In this document: positions 23,402 to 31,535 of the stretch, in pieces | How the letters are laid out: each line of letters opens with the position of its first letter | Position numbering within the stretch: position 1 is the first letter of the stretch | Source: Selenomonas ruminantium AC2024 | GTDB lineage: Bacteria; Bacillota; Negativicutes; Selenomonadales; Selenomonadaceae | Direction of reading: 5' to 3' | Assembly: GCF_000687995.1 (NCBI RefSeq) | Contig: NZ_JIAC01000001.1 | Location: 1,240,001-1,304,000 of the forward strand | DNA length: 64,000 nucleotides | The notes under the pieces: generated by a model | Databases searched by the model: none | What the model was told of the DNA's origin: nothing | The model's input: only the letters and a program-made list of their open reading frames with translations | Program-made: the position numbers and the translations under genes

Positions 23402-24268
23402 ATGGCAATTACGGCTGCAATGGTTAAAGAACTGCGCGAAAAGACGGGCGCAGGCATGATGGACTGCAAGAAGGCTCTGACGGCTACCGATGGTGACGCT
23501 GCCAAGGCTGTTGACTGGCTCCGTGAAAAGGGCATTGCCAAAGCTGAGAAGAAGGCTGGCCGCGTAGCTGCTGAAGGTGCTGTAGGTGCTTTCGTTGCTG
23601 CTGATGGCAAGACGGGCTGCGTTGTTGAAATCAACTGCGAAACCGACTTTGCTGCTGGCAACGACCAGTTCAAAGAACTCCTGGCTAAGGTTGCTGAGCA
23701 CATCGTTGCTACGAAGCCGGCTGACATGGACGCTCTGAACGACAGCGAAATCGAAGGCAAGAAGGTTTCCACGCTGATTACCGAAGCTACGGCTACCATC
23801 GGCGAAAAGATTTCCCTGCGTCGTTTCGCTTGCTACGAAACCGAAGGCCGTCTCGCCAGCTACATCCACATGGGCGGTAAAATCGGCGTTCTCGTTAACA
23901 TGACGGGCGGCGACGAACAGCTCGGCAAGGACATCGCTATGCAGATCGCTGCAGCTGCTCCGATGGCTGTTGACCGTGATGGCGTTGATGCTTCCGCTCT
24001 CGAACATGAGAAGGAAGTTCTCCGCAAGCAGGCTGAAGAAGAAGGCAAACCGGCTAACATCATCGAACGCATGGTTGAAGGCCGTATCAACAAGTTCTAC
24101 AAGGAAGTTTGCCTCAACGAACAGATCTTCGTTAAGGATTCCGAAAAGACCATCAAAGACGTTCTGGGCGACGTTAAGGTTACCGAATTCACCCGCTTCC
24201 AGCTGGGCGAAGGTATCGAAAAGAAGCAGGATGACTTCGCTGCTGAAGTTGCTGCTCAGCTCAAATAA
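23402..24268 (+). CDS. tsf: Elongation factor Ts
   Basis: A 288-residue guanine nucleotide exchange factor for EF-Tu. The N-terminal UBA-like domain carries LREKTGAGMMDCKKAL; VEINCETDFAAGNDQF is the second signature and contains the TDFVA-type EF-Tu contact. The C-terminal region FTRFQLGEGIEKKQDDFAAE is the usual ending. RBS GGGAGGAAA precedes the ATG. Follows rpsB as in nearly all bacteria. Confidence 0.99.
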   Translation: MAITAAMVKELREKTGAGMMDCKKALTATDGDAAKAVDWLREKGIAKAEKKAGRVAAEGAVGAFVAADGKTGCVVEINCETDFAAGNDQFKELLAKVAEHIVATKPADMDALNDSEIEGKKVSTLITEATATIGEKISLRRFACYETEGRLASYIHMGGKIGVLVNMTGGDEQLGKDIAMQIAAAAPMAVDRDGVDASALEHEKEVLRKQAEEEGKPANIIERMVEGRINKFYKEVCLNEQIFVKDSEKTIKDVLGDVKVTEFTRFQLGEGIEKKQDDFAAEVAAQLK

Positions 24269-24284
24269 TTAATTTAAGCAATAC

Positions 24285-24325
24285 AACAGGCACTACCGTG
24301 AGCTTCTCCGGCGATGCCTGTTTTG
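24285..24325 (+). terminator. Terminator of tsf
   Basis: AACAGGCA (24285-24292) pairs with TGCCTGTT (24315-24322), then TTTGAGTTT. Confidence 0.75.
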
Positions 24326-24352
24326 AGTTTATTATCAAGATATAGCAATAAA

Positions 24353-24425
24353 AAAGAACGGTACAGCGTTTTCCGTAACGTTTGAAGCGAAGCTTCTAAG
24401 TGAAGGAAATGCTGTACCGTTCTTT
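24353..24425. terminator. Bidirectional terminator between tsf and accC, with conserved loop
   Basis: AAAGAACGGTACAGC pairs with GCTGTACCGTTCTTT (24353-24367, 24411-24425), extended by TTTTCC/GGAAA. A-runs on the left and T-runs on the right allow it to work for both converging genes. Its 30-base loop (24375-24404) matches the loop of the terminator at 35524 at about 24 of 30 positions, including CGTTTGAAGCG and AGCTTCT, although the stems differ. Confidence 0.85.
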
Positions 24426-24440
24426 GGCTTTTATCAAGAA

Positions 24441-25850
24441 TTATGCGAAGTACATACTTTCGCTGATGGTGTTGGCGAGTTCTTCCTCGTTCATATCCTT
24501 GGTATCTTTCGGGGCAGCTTCATAGGCATCCATGCGTTTCTTGATGAACTGGGTGTCAATGTTGCCCGTGCGGAAGTAGGTATCCTTGAGGATTTTCTTG
24601 TGCAGGGAAACGGTAGTCTTGACGCCGTCAATGCGGAATTCCTTGAGGGCACGTTCCATGATTTTGATGGCGTCACCACGGGTGCGGCCATGAACGATAA
24701 TCTTGGCAATCATGGAATCGTAGTAAGGCTCAATGGAAAGACCTGCCGTTACACCGGAGTCGAAACGGACACGCGGGCCGCTGGGTTCATGCAGGAACGT
24801 AATCTGTCCCGGGCAGGGCATGAAGTTGTTTTCCGGGTCTTCGGCGTTGATGCGGCATTCGATAGCGTGGCCAGTGAAATTCACATCTTCCTGGGTGATT
24901 TCCAGTGCTTCACCAGCGGCAATGCGAATCTGCGTGCGCACGAGGTCGATACCCGTGACGGCTTCGGTGATGCCATGCTCAACCTGAATGCGCGGGTTGA
25001 TTTCCATGAAGTAGAATTCGTTGTTGGACAGGTCAAGCAGGAACTCAACCGTACCGATATTGGAGTAGTGAACGCTCTTAGCAGCCTTTACCGCCAGTCT
25101 GCCTACGCGGTTGCGCATATCCTGCGTGAGCGCGATGGACGGCGATTCTTCCAGGAGTTTCTGATTACGGCGCTGCAGGGAGCATTCACGTTCGCCCAGA
25201 TGGAGAACTTCACCGTAGTTATCGGCCACAATCTGCACTTCGATATGGCGGGAGCGCTCGATATAATGCTCGAAGTAATATTTGGTCTTGGTAATGTCCA
25301 CCAAGAGGTTCAGGATGTTCTTGAGGTCATTTTCGTCATGTGCTACGCACATGCCCTTGCCGCCGCCACCGGATACCGGCTTCAGGATAACGGGATAGCC
25401 GACTTCAGTGGCAACCTTGATGGCTTCCTCGTTGCTCGTCAGCGGGTCGCTGCCCTTGGCCATCGGAATGCCGGAAGGAGCGATAGAAGCGCGGGCAATG
25501 TCCTTGTCACCGACAAGGCGGATGGTTTCCGGCATGGGGCCAATCCAAGTGATGCCGGCTTCCGTTACCTGTTCGGCAAAGTCTGCATCTTCGGAGAGGA
25601 AACCATAACCGGGATGAATGGCATCGGCATGGGTTTCACGGGCAGCTTTGAGGATGGCCGGTTTATTGAGATAGCTTTCCAGAGCGTCTTCCGGGCCGAC
25701 ATTGACAGCCATATCGGCAAGTCTCACATGCAGGGCATTGGCATCGGCGTCAGAATAAACAGCCACGGTTTCAATGTCCAGCTCCTGGCAGGCACGGATA
25801 ATGCGCACGGCGATTTCGCCACGGTTAGCAATTAAAATGCGTTTGAACAT
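24441..25850 (-). CDS. accC: Biotin carboxylase subunit (acetyl-CoA carboxylase AccC or a PycA-like subunit)
   Basis: A 469-residue ATP-grasp enzyme that carboxylates biotin. FKRILIANRGEIAVRII opens the protein, the Gly-rich ATP loop is KPVSGGGGKGM, and FYFMEINPRIQVEHG holds the catalytic and metal-binding residues. It is about 20 residues longer than usual AccC because of a charged C-terminal tail (DMNEEELANTISESMYFA). No accB, accA or accD is adjacent, so the biotin carrier partner is elsewhere and a pyruvate carboxylase subunit A role cannot be excluded. Strong RBS AGGAGGTAA. It has a consensus promoter and a palindrome that may be an operator in its 100-base leader. Confidence 0.9.
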   Translation of the reverse strand: MFKRILIANRGEIAVRIIRACQELDIETVAVYSDADANALHVRLADMAVNVGPEDALESYLNKPAILKAARETHADAIHPGYGFLSEDADFAEQVTEAGITWIGPMPETIRLVGDKDIARASIAPSGIPMAKGSDPLTSNEEAIKVATEVGYPVILKPVSGGGGKGMCVAHDENDLKNILNLLVDITKTKYYFEHYIERSRHIEVQIVADNYGEVLHLGERECSLQRRNQKLLEESPSIALTQDMRNRVGRLAVKAAKSVHYSNIGTVEFLLDLSNNEFYFMEINPRIQVEHGITEAVTGIDLVRTQIRIAAGEALEITQEDVNFTGHAIECRINAEDPENNFMPCPGQITFLHEPSGPRVRFDSGVTAGLSIEPYYDSMIAKIIVHGRTRGDAIKIMERALKEFRIDGVKTTVSLHKKILKDTYFRTGNIDTQFIKKRMDAYEAAPKDTKDMNEEELANTISESMYFA

Positions 25851-25918
25851 AGGATTACCTCCTAAAACTTTACAACTAGATTGGTATTATTGATGATTGT
25901 TGTATCATATTGTACAGC

Positions 25919-25938
25919 AACAGGTATTAAGACCTATT
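25919..25938. promoter_or_regulatory. Palindromic operator candidate in the accC leader
   Basis: AACAGGTATTAAGACCTATT: 7-bp arms AAYAGGT/ACCTRTT around six bases, 15-30 bases downstream of the accC transcription start on the minus strand. The position suits a repressor. The sequence is not the classical FapR or FabT box. Confidence 0.5.
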
Positions 25939-25958
25939 GCTAAACAACTATGGATTGA

Positions 25959-25987
25959 ATTGTAGCACAATTTTTTTGAGGGGTCAA
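25959..25987 (-). promoter_or_regulatory. sigma-A promoter of accC
   Basis: On the minus strand TTGACC (25987-25982), 17 bases, TACAAT (25964-25959), about 110 bases before the start codon. The region 25988-26110 on the other side must hold the uvrC promoter; AT-rich -10-like boxes are present near 26057 and 26072 but none is convincing. Confidence 0.75.
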
Positions 25988-26110
25988 TAATAAAGTGAAG
26001 GTATCGAATCATTCCTGAAAAGAATAAAGAATCATGTATACAAGAAATTTTCATATTTTTGGTGTATAGTGTGATATTATAGAAAATAAGGATGGGGAGG
26101 AAGTGAGATT

Positions 26111-27937
26111 ATGACGGAGATCGTTGAGGAAAAGTTAAAATTACTGCCGGATAAGCCCGGCGTATATATAATGAAGAATGCCGAGGGGCGTATTATATAT
26201 GTTGGCAAGGCCATTGTGCTGAAGAACCGGGTGCGGCAGTATTTTCAGTCCGGCAAGAATCACACGCCCAAAGTGCGGGCCATGGTTTCCCATATTGCGG
26301 ATTTTGAAATCATCATGACCGCCTCGGAAGTGGAGGCCCTTATCTTAGAGTGCAATCTGATTAAGAAGCATCGGCCCCGTTATAATATCAGCCTCAAGGA
26401 CGATAAAAGTTATCCCTATGTGAAGGTGACCCTGCAGGAGGATTTCCCGCGCGTGTTTATCACTCGCAGGATTCTGAAGGATGGAGCAAGGTACTTTGGC
26501 CCCTATACGAATGCCACGGCGGTACATGAGAGCCTGAAACTTTTGCGGCGGCTTTTTCCTTTGCGCACCTGCAAGCATTTGCAGGAACGGCCCTGTTTGG
26601 AGTATCATATTAAGCGGTGTCTGGCACCCTGCGCAGGCAAAGTAGAAAAAGGCGATTACGATGCCATGATTCGGGCGGTGCTGCTCTTTTTGGAGGGGCG
26701 CACCGAGGATGTGGAGCGTGAATTGCAGCTGCGCATGGAGCAGGCGGCCGAGAATTTTCACTTTGAAATTGCGGCACGCCTGCGCGACCAGCTGCTCGCC
26801 GTGCGCAAGGTGGCCGAAAAGCAGAATATCGTCACGGGGGCCGGTGACCAGGATGCTATAGGGCTGGCCCGTTCCGAAATCGGTGTTGTCGTGCAGGTCT
26901 TTATGATTCGCGGAGGCAAGATGATTGGCCGGGAGCATTTCCTTTTGCAGGGCAGTGAGGATGAAAGCGACGGGCAGGTACTAGCGGCCTTCTTGCAGCA
27001 GTATTATCATCGAGCCACGTTTATCCCGCGGGAAATTCTTTTGCCGCTTGAAATTCCGCAGACGGAACAGGAGCTATTGGAAAAATGGCTGTCGGCGAAG
27101 AAACAGAAGGCCAAAGTCCAGCTTATCCTGCCGCAGCGTGGTACGAAAAAAGATATTGTGGATATGGCGGCTTCCAACGCGGAGAAATACCTCCATGATG
27201 AAGCGGCCCGTATCAAGCAGGCCAATGACCAGACTTTGGGCGCGGTGGAGGAGCTGGGCCGTTATCTGGGCCTGCCCAAACCGCCCGACCGCATGGAATG
27301 TTTCGATATCTCCCATAATCAGGGCAGTGAAACGGTGGCGTCCATGGTGGTCTTTGAAGGCGGTTTGCCCAAGAAAAGCGATTATCGGCGGTTTAAGATT
27401 CAGAGCACCGAGGGCAAGCCGGACGATTTTCTCTCCATGCGGGAGGTAACGACCCGCCGTTATGTGGATTTGCCGGAGGAAGAACTGCCGGATTTAATTA
27501 TCATCGATGGCGGCAAGGGACAGCTTTCCTCGGCGTTGGAAATCATCCGCAATGTGGCGGGGCATATGCACGTACCAGTGGTTGGTCTGGCCAAGCAGTT
27601 TGAACTTGTGTTCACCGAAGGAAATCCTGAGCCGGTGGTCTTGCCGCGCCATAGTCAGGCGCTCTATCTGATTCAGCGGATTCGTGATGAGGCGCACCGC
27701 TTTGCCATCACTTATCATCGCAAACTGCGAGGCAAGCGCAATCTGGTGTCGGTGCTCGACCATATTGTCGGCATTGGGCCGAAACGGCGGCAGGCTCTTT
27801 GGAGTCACTTTGGCAGTATCAATAAGATTAAGGCGGCCACTGTGGAGGAGCTGGCTATGGCTCCTGGTATGAATAAGCCTGCGGCGGAAGCCGTGTATAA
27901 TTTCTTCGCGGCTCAGGCAGAGTTAAGAGGTAAGTAA
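26111..27937 (+). CDS. uvrC: UvrABC excinuclease subunit C
   Basis: A 608-residue nuclease that makes both incisions in nucleotide excision repair. The N-terminal GIY-YIG domain is seen in DKPGVYIMKNAEGRIIYVGKA (3' incision); CPLAPCAGK-like Cys residues appear in CLEYHIKRCLAPCAGK; a UVR motif near 200-235 contacts UvrB; the RNase H-like domain for 5' incision has MECFDISHNQGSETVASMVVF; two helix-hairpin-helix motifs (ILDHIVGIGPKRRQ-type and AMAPGMNKPAAEAV) end the protein. RBS GGGGAGGAAG precedes the ATG. Length is normal. Confidence 0.97.
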   Translation: MTEIVEEKLKLLPDKPGVYIMKNAEGRIIYVGKAIVLKNRVRQYFQSGKNHTPKVRAMVSHIADFEIIMTASEVEALILECNLIKKHRPRYNISLKDDKSYPYVKVTLQEDFPRVFITRRILKDGARYFGPYTNATAVHESLKLLRRLFPLRTCKHLQERPCLEYHIKRCLAPCAGKVEKGDYDAMIRAVLLFLEGRTEDVERELQLRMEQAAENFHFEIAARLRDQLLAVRKVAEKQNIVTGAGDQDAIGLARSEIGVVVQVFMIRGGKMIGREHFLLQGSEDESDGQVLAAFLQQYYHRATFIPREILLPLEIPQTEQELLEKWLSAKKQKAKVQLILPQRGTKKDIVDMAASNAEKYLHDEAARIKQANDQTLGAVEELGRYLGLPKPPDRMECFDISHNQGSETVASMVVFEGGLPKKSDYRRFKIQSTEGKPDDFLSMREVTTRRYVDLPEEELPDLIIIDGGKGQLSSALEIIRNVAGHMHVPVVGLAKQFELVFTEGNPEPVVLPRHSQALYLIQRIRDEAHRFAITYHRKLRGKRNLVSVLDHIVGIGPKRRQALWSHFGSINKIKAATVEELAMAPGMNKPAAEAVYNFFAAQAELRGK

Positions 27938-27967
27938 ATTTTTATAGATGTGGATAGTGAGGATATA

Positions 27968-28831
27968 ATGAAGAAAATTGATTTGCACGTACATTCTCTG
28001 GTGTCGGATGGCAGCTTTACGCCGGGAGAATTGGCGGTTCATGCCAAGGAGCAGGGACTGGCAGCCTTTGCGCTGACGGACCATGATGTGATTGCAGGCT
28101 CGGATGAGGCGGCAGCTGCCGCCGAAAAGGCTGGCGTGGAATTCATCAATGGCATGGAACTGACGGCAGATTTTCAGGGGCTCAAGATTCATGTGGTATG
28201 CCTAGGATTTGATGCGCAGAATCCTGCCTTTCAGGCCATGTATAAGAAAATCCGTGCTATTAAGGAAGGGCGCATTGAGGATATCATCGAGTTTGTGCGC
28301 CGCAAGGGCTTGGACATCAGTCTGGAAAAGGTACAGGAATTCACCTATAAAGGACTATTGGACCGTTATGCGGTAATGCGTTATCTGGTGTCCCTGCATC
28401 TCTACGATAGAGCCCAGCCCCTTTGGGATAATTACCTTGACCCGGCAGTGGTGGAGATGGGGCTGAATTTCAATATTACGGCGGAAGAGGCTCTGCCCAT
28501 TATTCACGAAGCGGGCGGCATAACGTCTTTGGCACATTTCCATAAAAATATCGGGTTGGGAAGTTTGGACAACCGCCAGCAGCAGGAACAGGCCATTGTG
28601 GAATTGCATCGTTTGGGGCTTGATGGCATGGAACGGTTCTACCCTAATTACTCTGCCGAAGATGAGGAGTTTGCGGCGCAGATGATTCAGAAATATGATT
28701 TGCTGCCTACGGGCGGGACGGATTTCCATGGGACGAACCGGCCCGGGATAGAGATGGGGACGGGAATGAATGGTAATATTGCCGTGCCCTATGATTTTTT
28801 TCGAGGCGTTAAGGAACGGCTTGGGAAATAA
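27968..28831 (+). CDS. PHP domain metal-dependent phosphoesterase
   Basis: A 287-residue PHP-domain protein of the TrpH/YciV type. Metal-binding motifs in order: DLHVHSLVSDGSFTP (motif I), LTDHDVIAG (II), GMELTAD (motif with catalytic Glu), SLAHFHKN (III) and PTGGTDFHGTNRP (IV). Relatives act on 3',5'-nucleotide bisphosphate or on the 5' ends of short RNAs; the true substrate here is unknown. ATG 27968 has GTGAGGA upstream; an upstream GTG at 27950 lacks a site. It follows uvrC by 30 bases and is probably in the same operon. Confidence 0.88.
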   Translation: MKKIDLHVHSLVSDGSFTPGELAVHAKEQGLAAFALTDHDVIAGSDEAAAAAEKAGVEFINGMELTADFQGLKIHVVCLGFDAQNPAFQAMYKKIRAIKEGRIEDIIEFVRRKGLDISLEKVQEFTYKGLLDRYAVMRYLVSLHLYDRAQPLWDNYLDPAVVEMGLNFNITAEEALPIIHEAGGITSLAHFHKNIGLGSLDNRQQQEQAIVELHRLGLDGMERFYPNYSAEDEEFAAQMIQKYDLLPTGGTDFHGTNRPGIEMGTGMNGNIAVPYDFFRGVKERLGK

Positions 28832-28899
28832 TTTTCTTGCTTGGCAGGATTTAGCTTGAATTGGATAGAAGTTCCTAACTAGTAACAGAGTGGTTGTGT

Positions 28900-28996
28900 G
28901 TACTTTTCTTTGATGCAAAGAAAAGTACCAAAAGAAACCTCAGCCTGAAATCCCATCACGGGATTTACGGCTGACGGCGCTCGTCCTTGAGCGCCG
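28900..28996. repeat. Triple-hairpin intergenic element
   Basis: Three palindromes in a row: GTACTTTTCTTTG/CAAAGAAAAGTAC (28900-28928, 13-bp stem, 3-base loop); CAGCC..AAATCCC/GGGATTT..GGCTG (28941-28973); CGGCGCTC/GAGCGCCG (28975-28996). It looks like a non-coding palindromic repeat rather than a terminator, as no T-run follows the last stem. From memory, the first palindrome resembles intergenic repeats seen in other genomes. Confidence 0.7.
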
Positions 28997-29049
28997 GGCG
29001 ACGATATACCTTTATGGGTTCGTGGTGTTAGGTGTTAGGAGGGCTTGTG

Positions 29050-29208
29050 ATGAAGACTTGGGTTTGTACGGTTTGTGGCTGGATTTATGATGAGGCGCAG
29101 GGCGACAGTGAGTATGATTTGGCTCCGGGTGTGGCTTTTGCGGATTTGCCGGAGGATTTTGTCTGCCCTCTGTGCGGTGTCGGCAAGGATATGTTTGAAG
29201 AACAATAG
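29050..29208 (+). CDS. Rubredoxin
   Basis: A 52-residue electron-transfer protein with one Fe bound by four cysteines. WVCTVCGWIYDEAQGD and FVCPLCGVGKDMFE supply the two CxxCG knuckles, and PGVAFADLPEDFVCP is the typical linker. ATG 29050 has AGGAGGG ten bases upstream. Rubredoxins in anaerobes feed electrons to oxygen- or superoxide-detoxifying enzymes; no partner gene is adjacent. Flanked by an intergenic repeat on the left and a terminator on the right, so it is monocistronic. Confidence 0.97.
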   Translation: MKTWVCTVCGWIYDEAQGDSEYDLAPGVAFADLPEDFVCPLCGVGKDMFEEQ

Positions 29209-29224
29209 GATAGCTTTTTAGGGG

Positions 29225-29258
29225 AAATGACCGGTCAGTTTTGACTGGTCATTTTTCT
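29225..29258 (+). terminator. Terminator of the rubredoxin gene, built from TGACNNGTCA units
   Basis: AAATGACCGGTCA (29225-29237) pairs with TGACTGGTCATTT (29242-29254), then TTCTT. Each arm contains the palindromic core TGACNNGTCA, the same architecture as the terminators at 31417 and 49741. Confidence 0.85.
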
Positions 29259-29333
29259 TGTTAGCAGGTCATAAGACTATTAAACAAATTTATGATAAGA
29301 TAAAAAATAATAAAAATATTTGCCGCTTTTTGT

Positions 29334-29361
29334 TGATTTTTTCGTCCTACTTTGTTATAAT
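29334..29361 (+). promoter_or_regulatory. Promoter of mdh
   Basis: TTGATT (29334-29339), 16 bases, TATAAT (29356-29361). The leader is about 110 bases long and includes GAAAGCG/CGCTTTC arms (29409, 29449). Confidence 0.65.
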
Positions 29362-29370
29362 TATCACGTA

Positions 29371-29392
29371 ATGAATCATAAGTGTGATTCAT
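29371..29392. promoter_or_regulatory. Palindromic operator candidate at the mdh promoter
   Basis: ATGAATCA, TAAGTG, TGATTCAT: perfect 8-bp arms centred about 20 bases after the -10 box. It does not match the Rex (TTGTGA-N6-TCACAA) or CcpA boxes. A repressor site is the simplest reading. Confidence 0.55.
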
Positions 29393-29479
29393 AATTCATG
29401 GCATTCCGAAAGCGGTTTCTATTATAGTTATTTAGTTGGTTTCGGGAGTCGCTTTCTAATTCTAAGGAGGCATTTGATT

Positions 29480-30448
29480 ATGAAGGTAACAGTTGTTGGT
29501 GCAGGTAACGTAGGCGCTACCGTAGCAAATGTGCTGGCAGTAAAGAATTTCTGCAGCGAAGTTATGCTGGTGGACATTAAGAAAGGTTTTGCTGAAGGCA
29601 AGGCTATGGACATCATGCAGACGGCACATCTTCTGAACTTTGACACCACGGTAACGGGCGTTACGGCTGAAATCGGTGACGAAAACGGCTATGCACCGAC
29701 GGAAGGTTCCGATGTTGTCGTTGTTACTTCCGGTATGCCGCGTAAACCGGGCATGACTCGTGAAGAACTCATCGGCGTAAATGCAAAAATCGTCAAAGGT
29801 GTTGTTGACCAGGCGCTGAAGTATTCTCCGAACGCTATCTTCATCATCATCTCCAACCCGATGGACGCTATGACGTTCCTGACGCTGAAAGATTCCAAGC
29901 TGCCGCGCAACCGCGTTCTCGGTCAGGGCGGTATGCTCGACAGCAGCCGTTTCCGTTATTTCCTGTCCAAGGCTCTGCAGGAAGCTGGCTATCCGGCAAC
30001 TCCGACCGACATCGATGGCACGGTTATCGGCGGCCACAGCGACAAGACCATGGTTCCTCTGACGAGCCTGGCTACTTATCGTGGCATTCCTGTTACCCAG
30101 CTCCTTACGAAAGAACAGCTGGATGACGCTGTTGCTCAGACCAAGGTTGGCGGCGCTACGCTGACTGGCCTCCTCGGCACCTCCGCTTGGTATGCTCCGG
30201 GCGCTGCTGCTGCTGCAATGGTTGAAGCAATCGCTCTCGATGCCAAGAAACTCATGCCCTGCTGCGTATACCTCGATGGCGAATACGGCGAAAAAGATCT
30301 CTGCATCGGCGTACCCGTTATCCTCGGCAAGAACGGCATGGAAAAAATCGTTGAGTACAAGCTGGAAGGCGACGAAAAAGCTAAGTTTGATGAAAGCGTA
30401 GCTGCAGCCCGCAACACCAACTCCAAACTCGGCGATGCGCTGAAATAA
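29480..30448 (+). CDS. mdh: Malate dehydrogenase (LDH/MDH superfamily)
   Basis: A 322-residue NAD-dependent 2-hydroxyacid dehydrogenase. VTVVGAGNVGATVA binds NAD; the substrate loop GMPRKPGMTREELI has Arg at the specificity position that selects oxaloacetate/malate (lactate dehydrogenases have Gln); the catalytic His is in VIGGHSDKTMVPL and DSSRFRYFL is also typical. In a propionate- or succinate-forming anaerobe it would reduce oxaloacetate to malate in the fumarate branch. ATG 29480 has AAGGAGG upstream; a longer frame from 29384 only extends into the leader. Biased codon use suggests high expression. Confidence 0.93.
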   Translation: MKVTVVGAGNVGATVANVLAVKNFCSEVMLVDIKKGFAEGKAMDIMQTAHLLNFDTTVTGVTAEIGDENGYAPTEGSDVVVVTSGMPRKPGMTREELIGVNAKIVKGVVDQALKYSPNAIFIIISNPMDAMTFLTLKDSKLPRNRVLGQGGMLDSSRFRYFLSKALQEAGYPATPTDIDGTVIGGHSDKTMVPLTSLATYRGIPVTQLLTKEQLDDAVAQTKVGGATLTGLLGTSAWYAPGAAAAAMVEAIALDAKKLMPCCVYLDGEYGEKDLCIGVPVILGKNGMEKIVEYKLEGDEKAKFDESVAAARNTNSKLGDALK

Positions 30449-30459
30449 GAAATTCAAGG

Positions 30460-30482
30460 CTGCCCCTTCGGGGGCAGTTTTT
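30460..30482 (+). terminator. Terminator of mdh
   Basis: CTGCCCC, TTCG, GGGGCAG, then TTTTTATTTT: a textbook hairpin with a UUCG tetraloop. Confidence 0.96.
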
Positions 30483-30565
30483 ATTTTGCCAAACTATTAA
30501 GTTTCAGCTGTAGAAAGACGATATATACTGTGTAAGGCAGTTTGCGGAAAAGGAGGTGCTGCCAT

Positions 30566-30853
30566 ATGTTAGACCGGATTGAGCGCGTGGCCCGGGTAAA
30601 GGGCGTGGAATCGGCTATTGACCGTTCATTTGAACGGAAGGAAGGCTATAATGAGTCCAAGAAAAACAAACAATCCTTTGAAAAAGCTCTGACAAAAGAA
30701 ATGGACAAAGAAGTTCGTCCCGCTAATGAGGCAGGCCTCGGAGTTCCCAATGCCTACCGGCTGGAGCTCTCCGCGCGTCCTACCCAGTCCCTGTTTTATC
30801 GCGAGATGGTGGATATCAGCGATATTGAAGGGAAAATTAATACAACGGTATAA
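30566..30853 (+). CDS. Small protein of unknown function
   Basis: A 95-residue protein I do not recognise. It has no signal peptide or membrane segment, is strongly charged (Lys/Glu/Arg-rich helical first half, KKNKQSFEKALTKEMDKEV) and has a more structured second half (NAYRLELSARPTQSLFY). A perfect RBS (AGGAGGTG) precedes ATG 30566, which supports a real gene. TTTCAG-N16-TATACT near 30510-30533 may be its promoter. A hairpin (30867) separates it from tadA. Confidence 0.7.
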   Translation: MLDRIERVARVKGVESAIDRSFERKEGYNESKKNKQSFEKALTKEMDKEVRPANEAGLGVPNAYRLELSARPTQSLFYREMVDISDIEGKINTTV

Positions 30854-30866
30854 CCATAGTCAAATA

Positions 30867-30904
30867 AATCTCCCTGTGCTAGAATAAGTACAGGGAGATT
30901 CTTT
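30867..30904 (+). terminator. Hairpin before tadA
   Basis: AATCTCCCTGT (30867-30877) and ACAGGGAGATT (30890-30900), followed by CTTTATG. The T-run is short, so termination may be partial. It ends next to the tadA RBS AGGAGGA. Confidence 0.6.
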
Positions 30905-30926
30905 ATGCAGGAGGAAAGATTCATTC

Positions 30927-31433
30927 ATGCAAGATGATGTTTATTATATGCGGGAGGCGCTCAAAGAAGCACAGATTGCCTACGATTTGGAGGAAGTTCC
31001 CATCGGTGCCGTGCTGGTGGATAATGAGACGGGAGAAATCGTAACGCGGGGCCACAATATGCGCGAAATCTGGCATGATGCCACGGCGCATGCCGAACTG
31101 ATTGCCATACAGAATGCCTGCAGGGATTTGGGTCGCTGGCGCTTGTCCGGGCTGACCCTTTATGTCACCATTGAGCCCTGCCCGATGTGTGCCGGTGCCA
31201 TCGTCATGAGCCGCGTAGACCGGGTAGTTTACGGCAGTACCGACAGCCGGGCGGGAGCCTGCGAGTCCGTGTTTAATATTCCCGGCAATGAGCAACTGAA
31301 CCATCGTCCTGAGATTACAGCAGGCGTCCTGCAGGAGGAATGTGCGGGTATCATGAAGCGTTTCTTCAAGGAACGGCGGGATAAGAAGAAAAAAGAAAAG
31401 GCCATGCTAAGCAATGTTGACAAGTCAAATTGA
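30927..31433 (+). CDS. tadA: tRNA-specific adenosine deaminase TadA
   Basis: A 168-residue zinc deaminase that turns A34 of tRNA-Arg(ACG) into inosine. HAELIAIQNA supplies the zinc-binding His and catalytic Glu; PCPMCAGAIVMSRVDRVVYG supplies the two zinc cysteines. The core is standard; the C-terminus adds a short very basic tail (RRDKKKKEKAMLSNVDKSN). The last codons and stop lie inside the first TTGACAAGTCAA palindrome, so the gene's end and its terminator overlap. Confidence 0.96.
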   Translation: MQDDVYYMREALKEAQIAYDLEEVPIGAVLVDNETGEIVTRGHNMREIWHDATAHAELIAIQNACRDLGRWRLSGLTLYVTIEPCPMCAGAIVMSRVDRVVYGSTDSRAGACESVFNIPGNEQLNHRPEITAGVLQEECAGIMKRFFKERRDKKKKEKAMLSNVDKSN

Positions 31434-31447
31434 CTTGTCAATTTTTG
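31417..31447. terminator. tadA terminator made of two TTGACNNGTCAA palindromes
   Basis: TTGACAAGTCAA (31417-31428), one base, TTGACTTGTCAA (31430-31441), then TTTTTG. The units are exact reverse complements, so they form a 12-bp hairpin with a T tail; each unit is also a near-palindrome by itself. The first unit overlaps the tadA stop codon. Confidence 0.9.
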
Positions 31448-31463
31448 TTTATATGAAAATAAT

Positions 31464-31492
31464 TTGCGTATTTTGCATCGAAATGGTATTAT
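31464..31492 (+). promoter_or_regulatory. Promoter of the rpiR-nagB-nanE-PTS operon
   Basis: TTGCGT (31464-31469), 17 bases, TATTAT (31487-31492). Confidence 0.65.
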
Positions 31493-31535
31493 GTAATTAA
31501 AATATGAAATAAATTTTCGCGTAATGAGGTGTGAC

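Noticed and set aside
24600-25835. A 411-codon plus-strand frame opposite accC
   Set aside because: Shadow of the biotin carboxylase gene, which has an RBS, promoter and intact ATP-grasp motifs on the minus strand. Similar shadows lie opposite leuA, dnaJ and the phosphofructokinase gene.
29480-30448. L-lactate dehydrogenase
   Set aside because: The substrate loop has GMPRKPGMTR with Arg at the specificity position, the malate dehydrogenase pattern.
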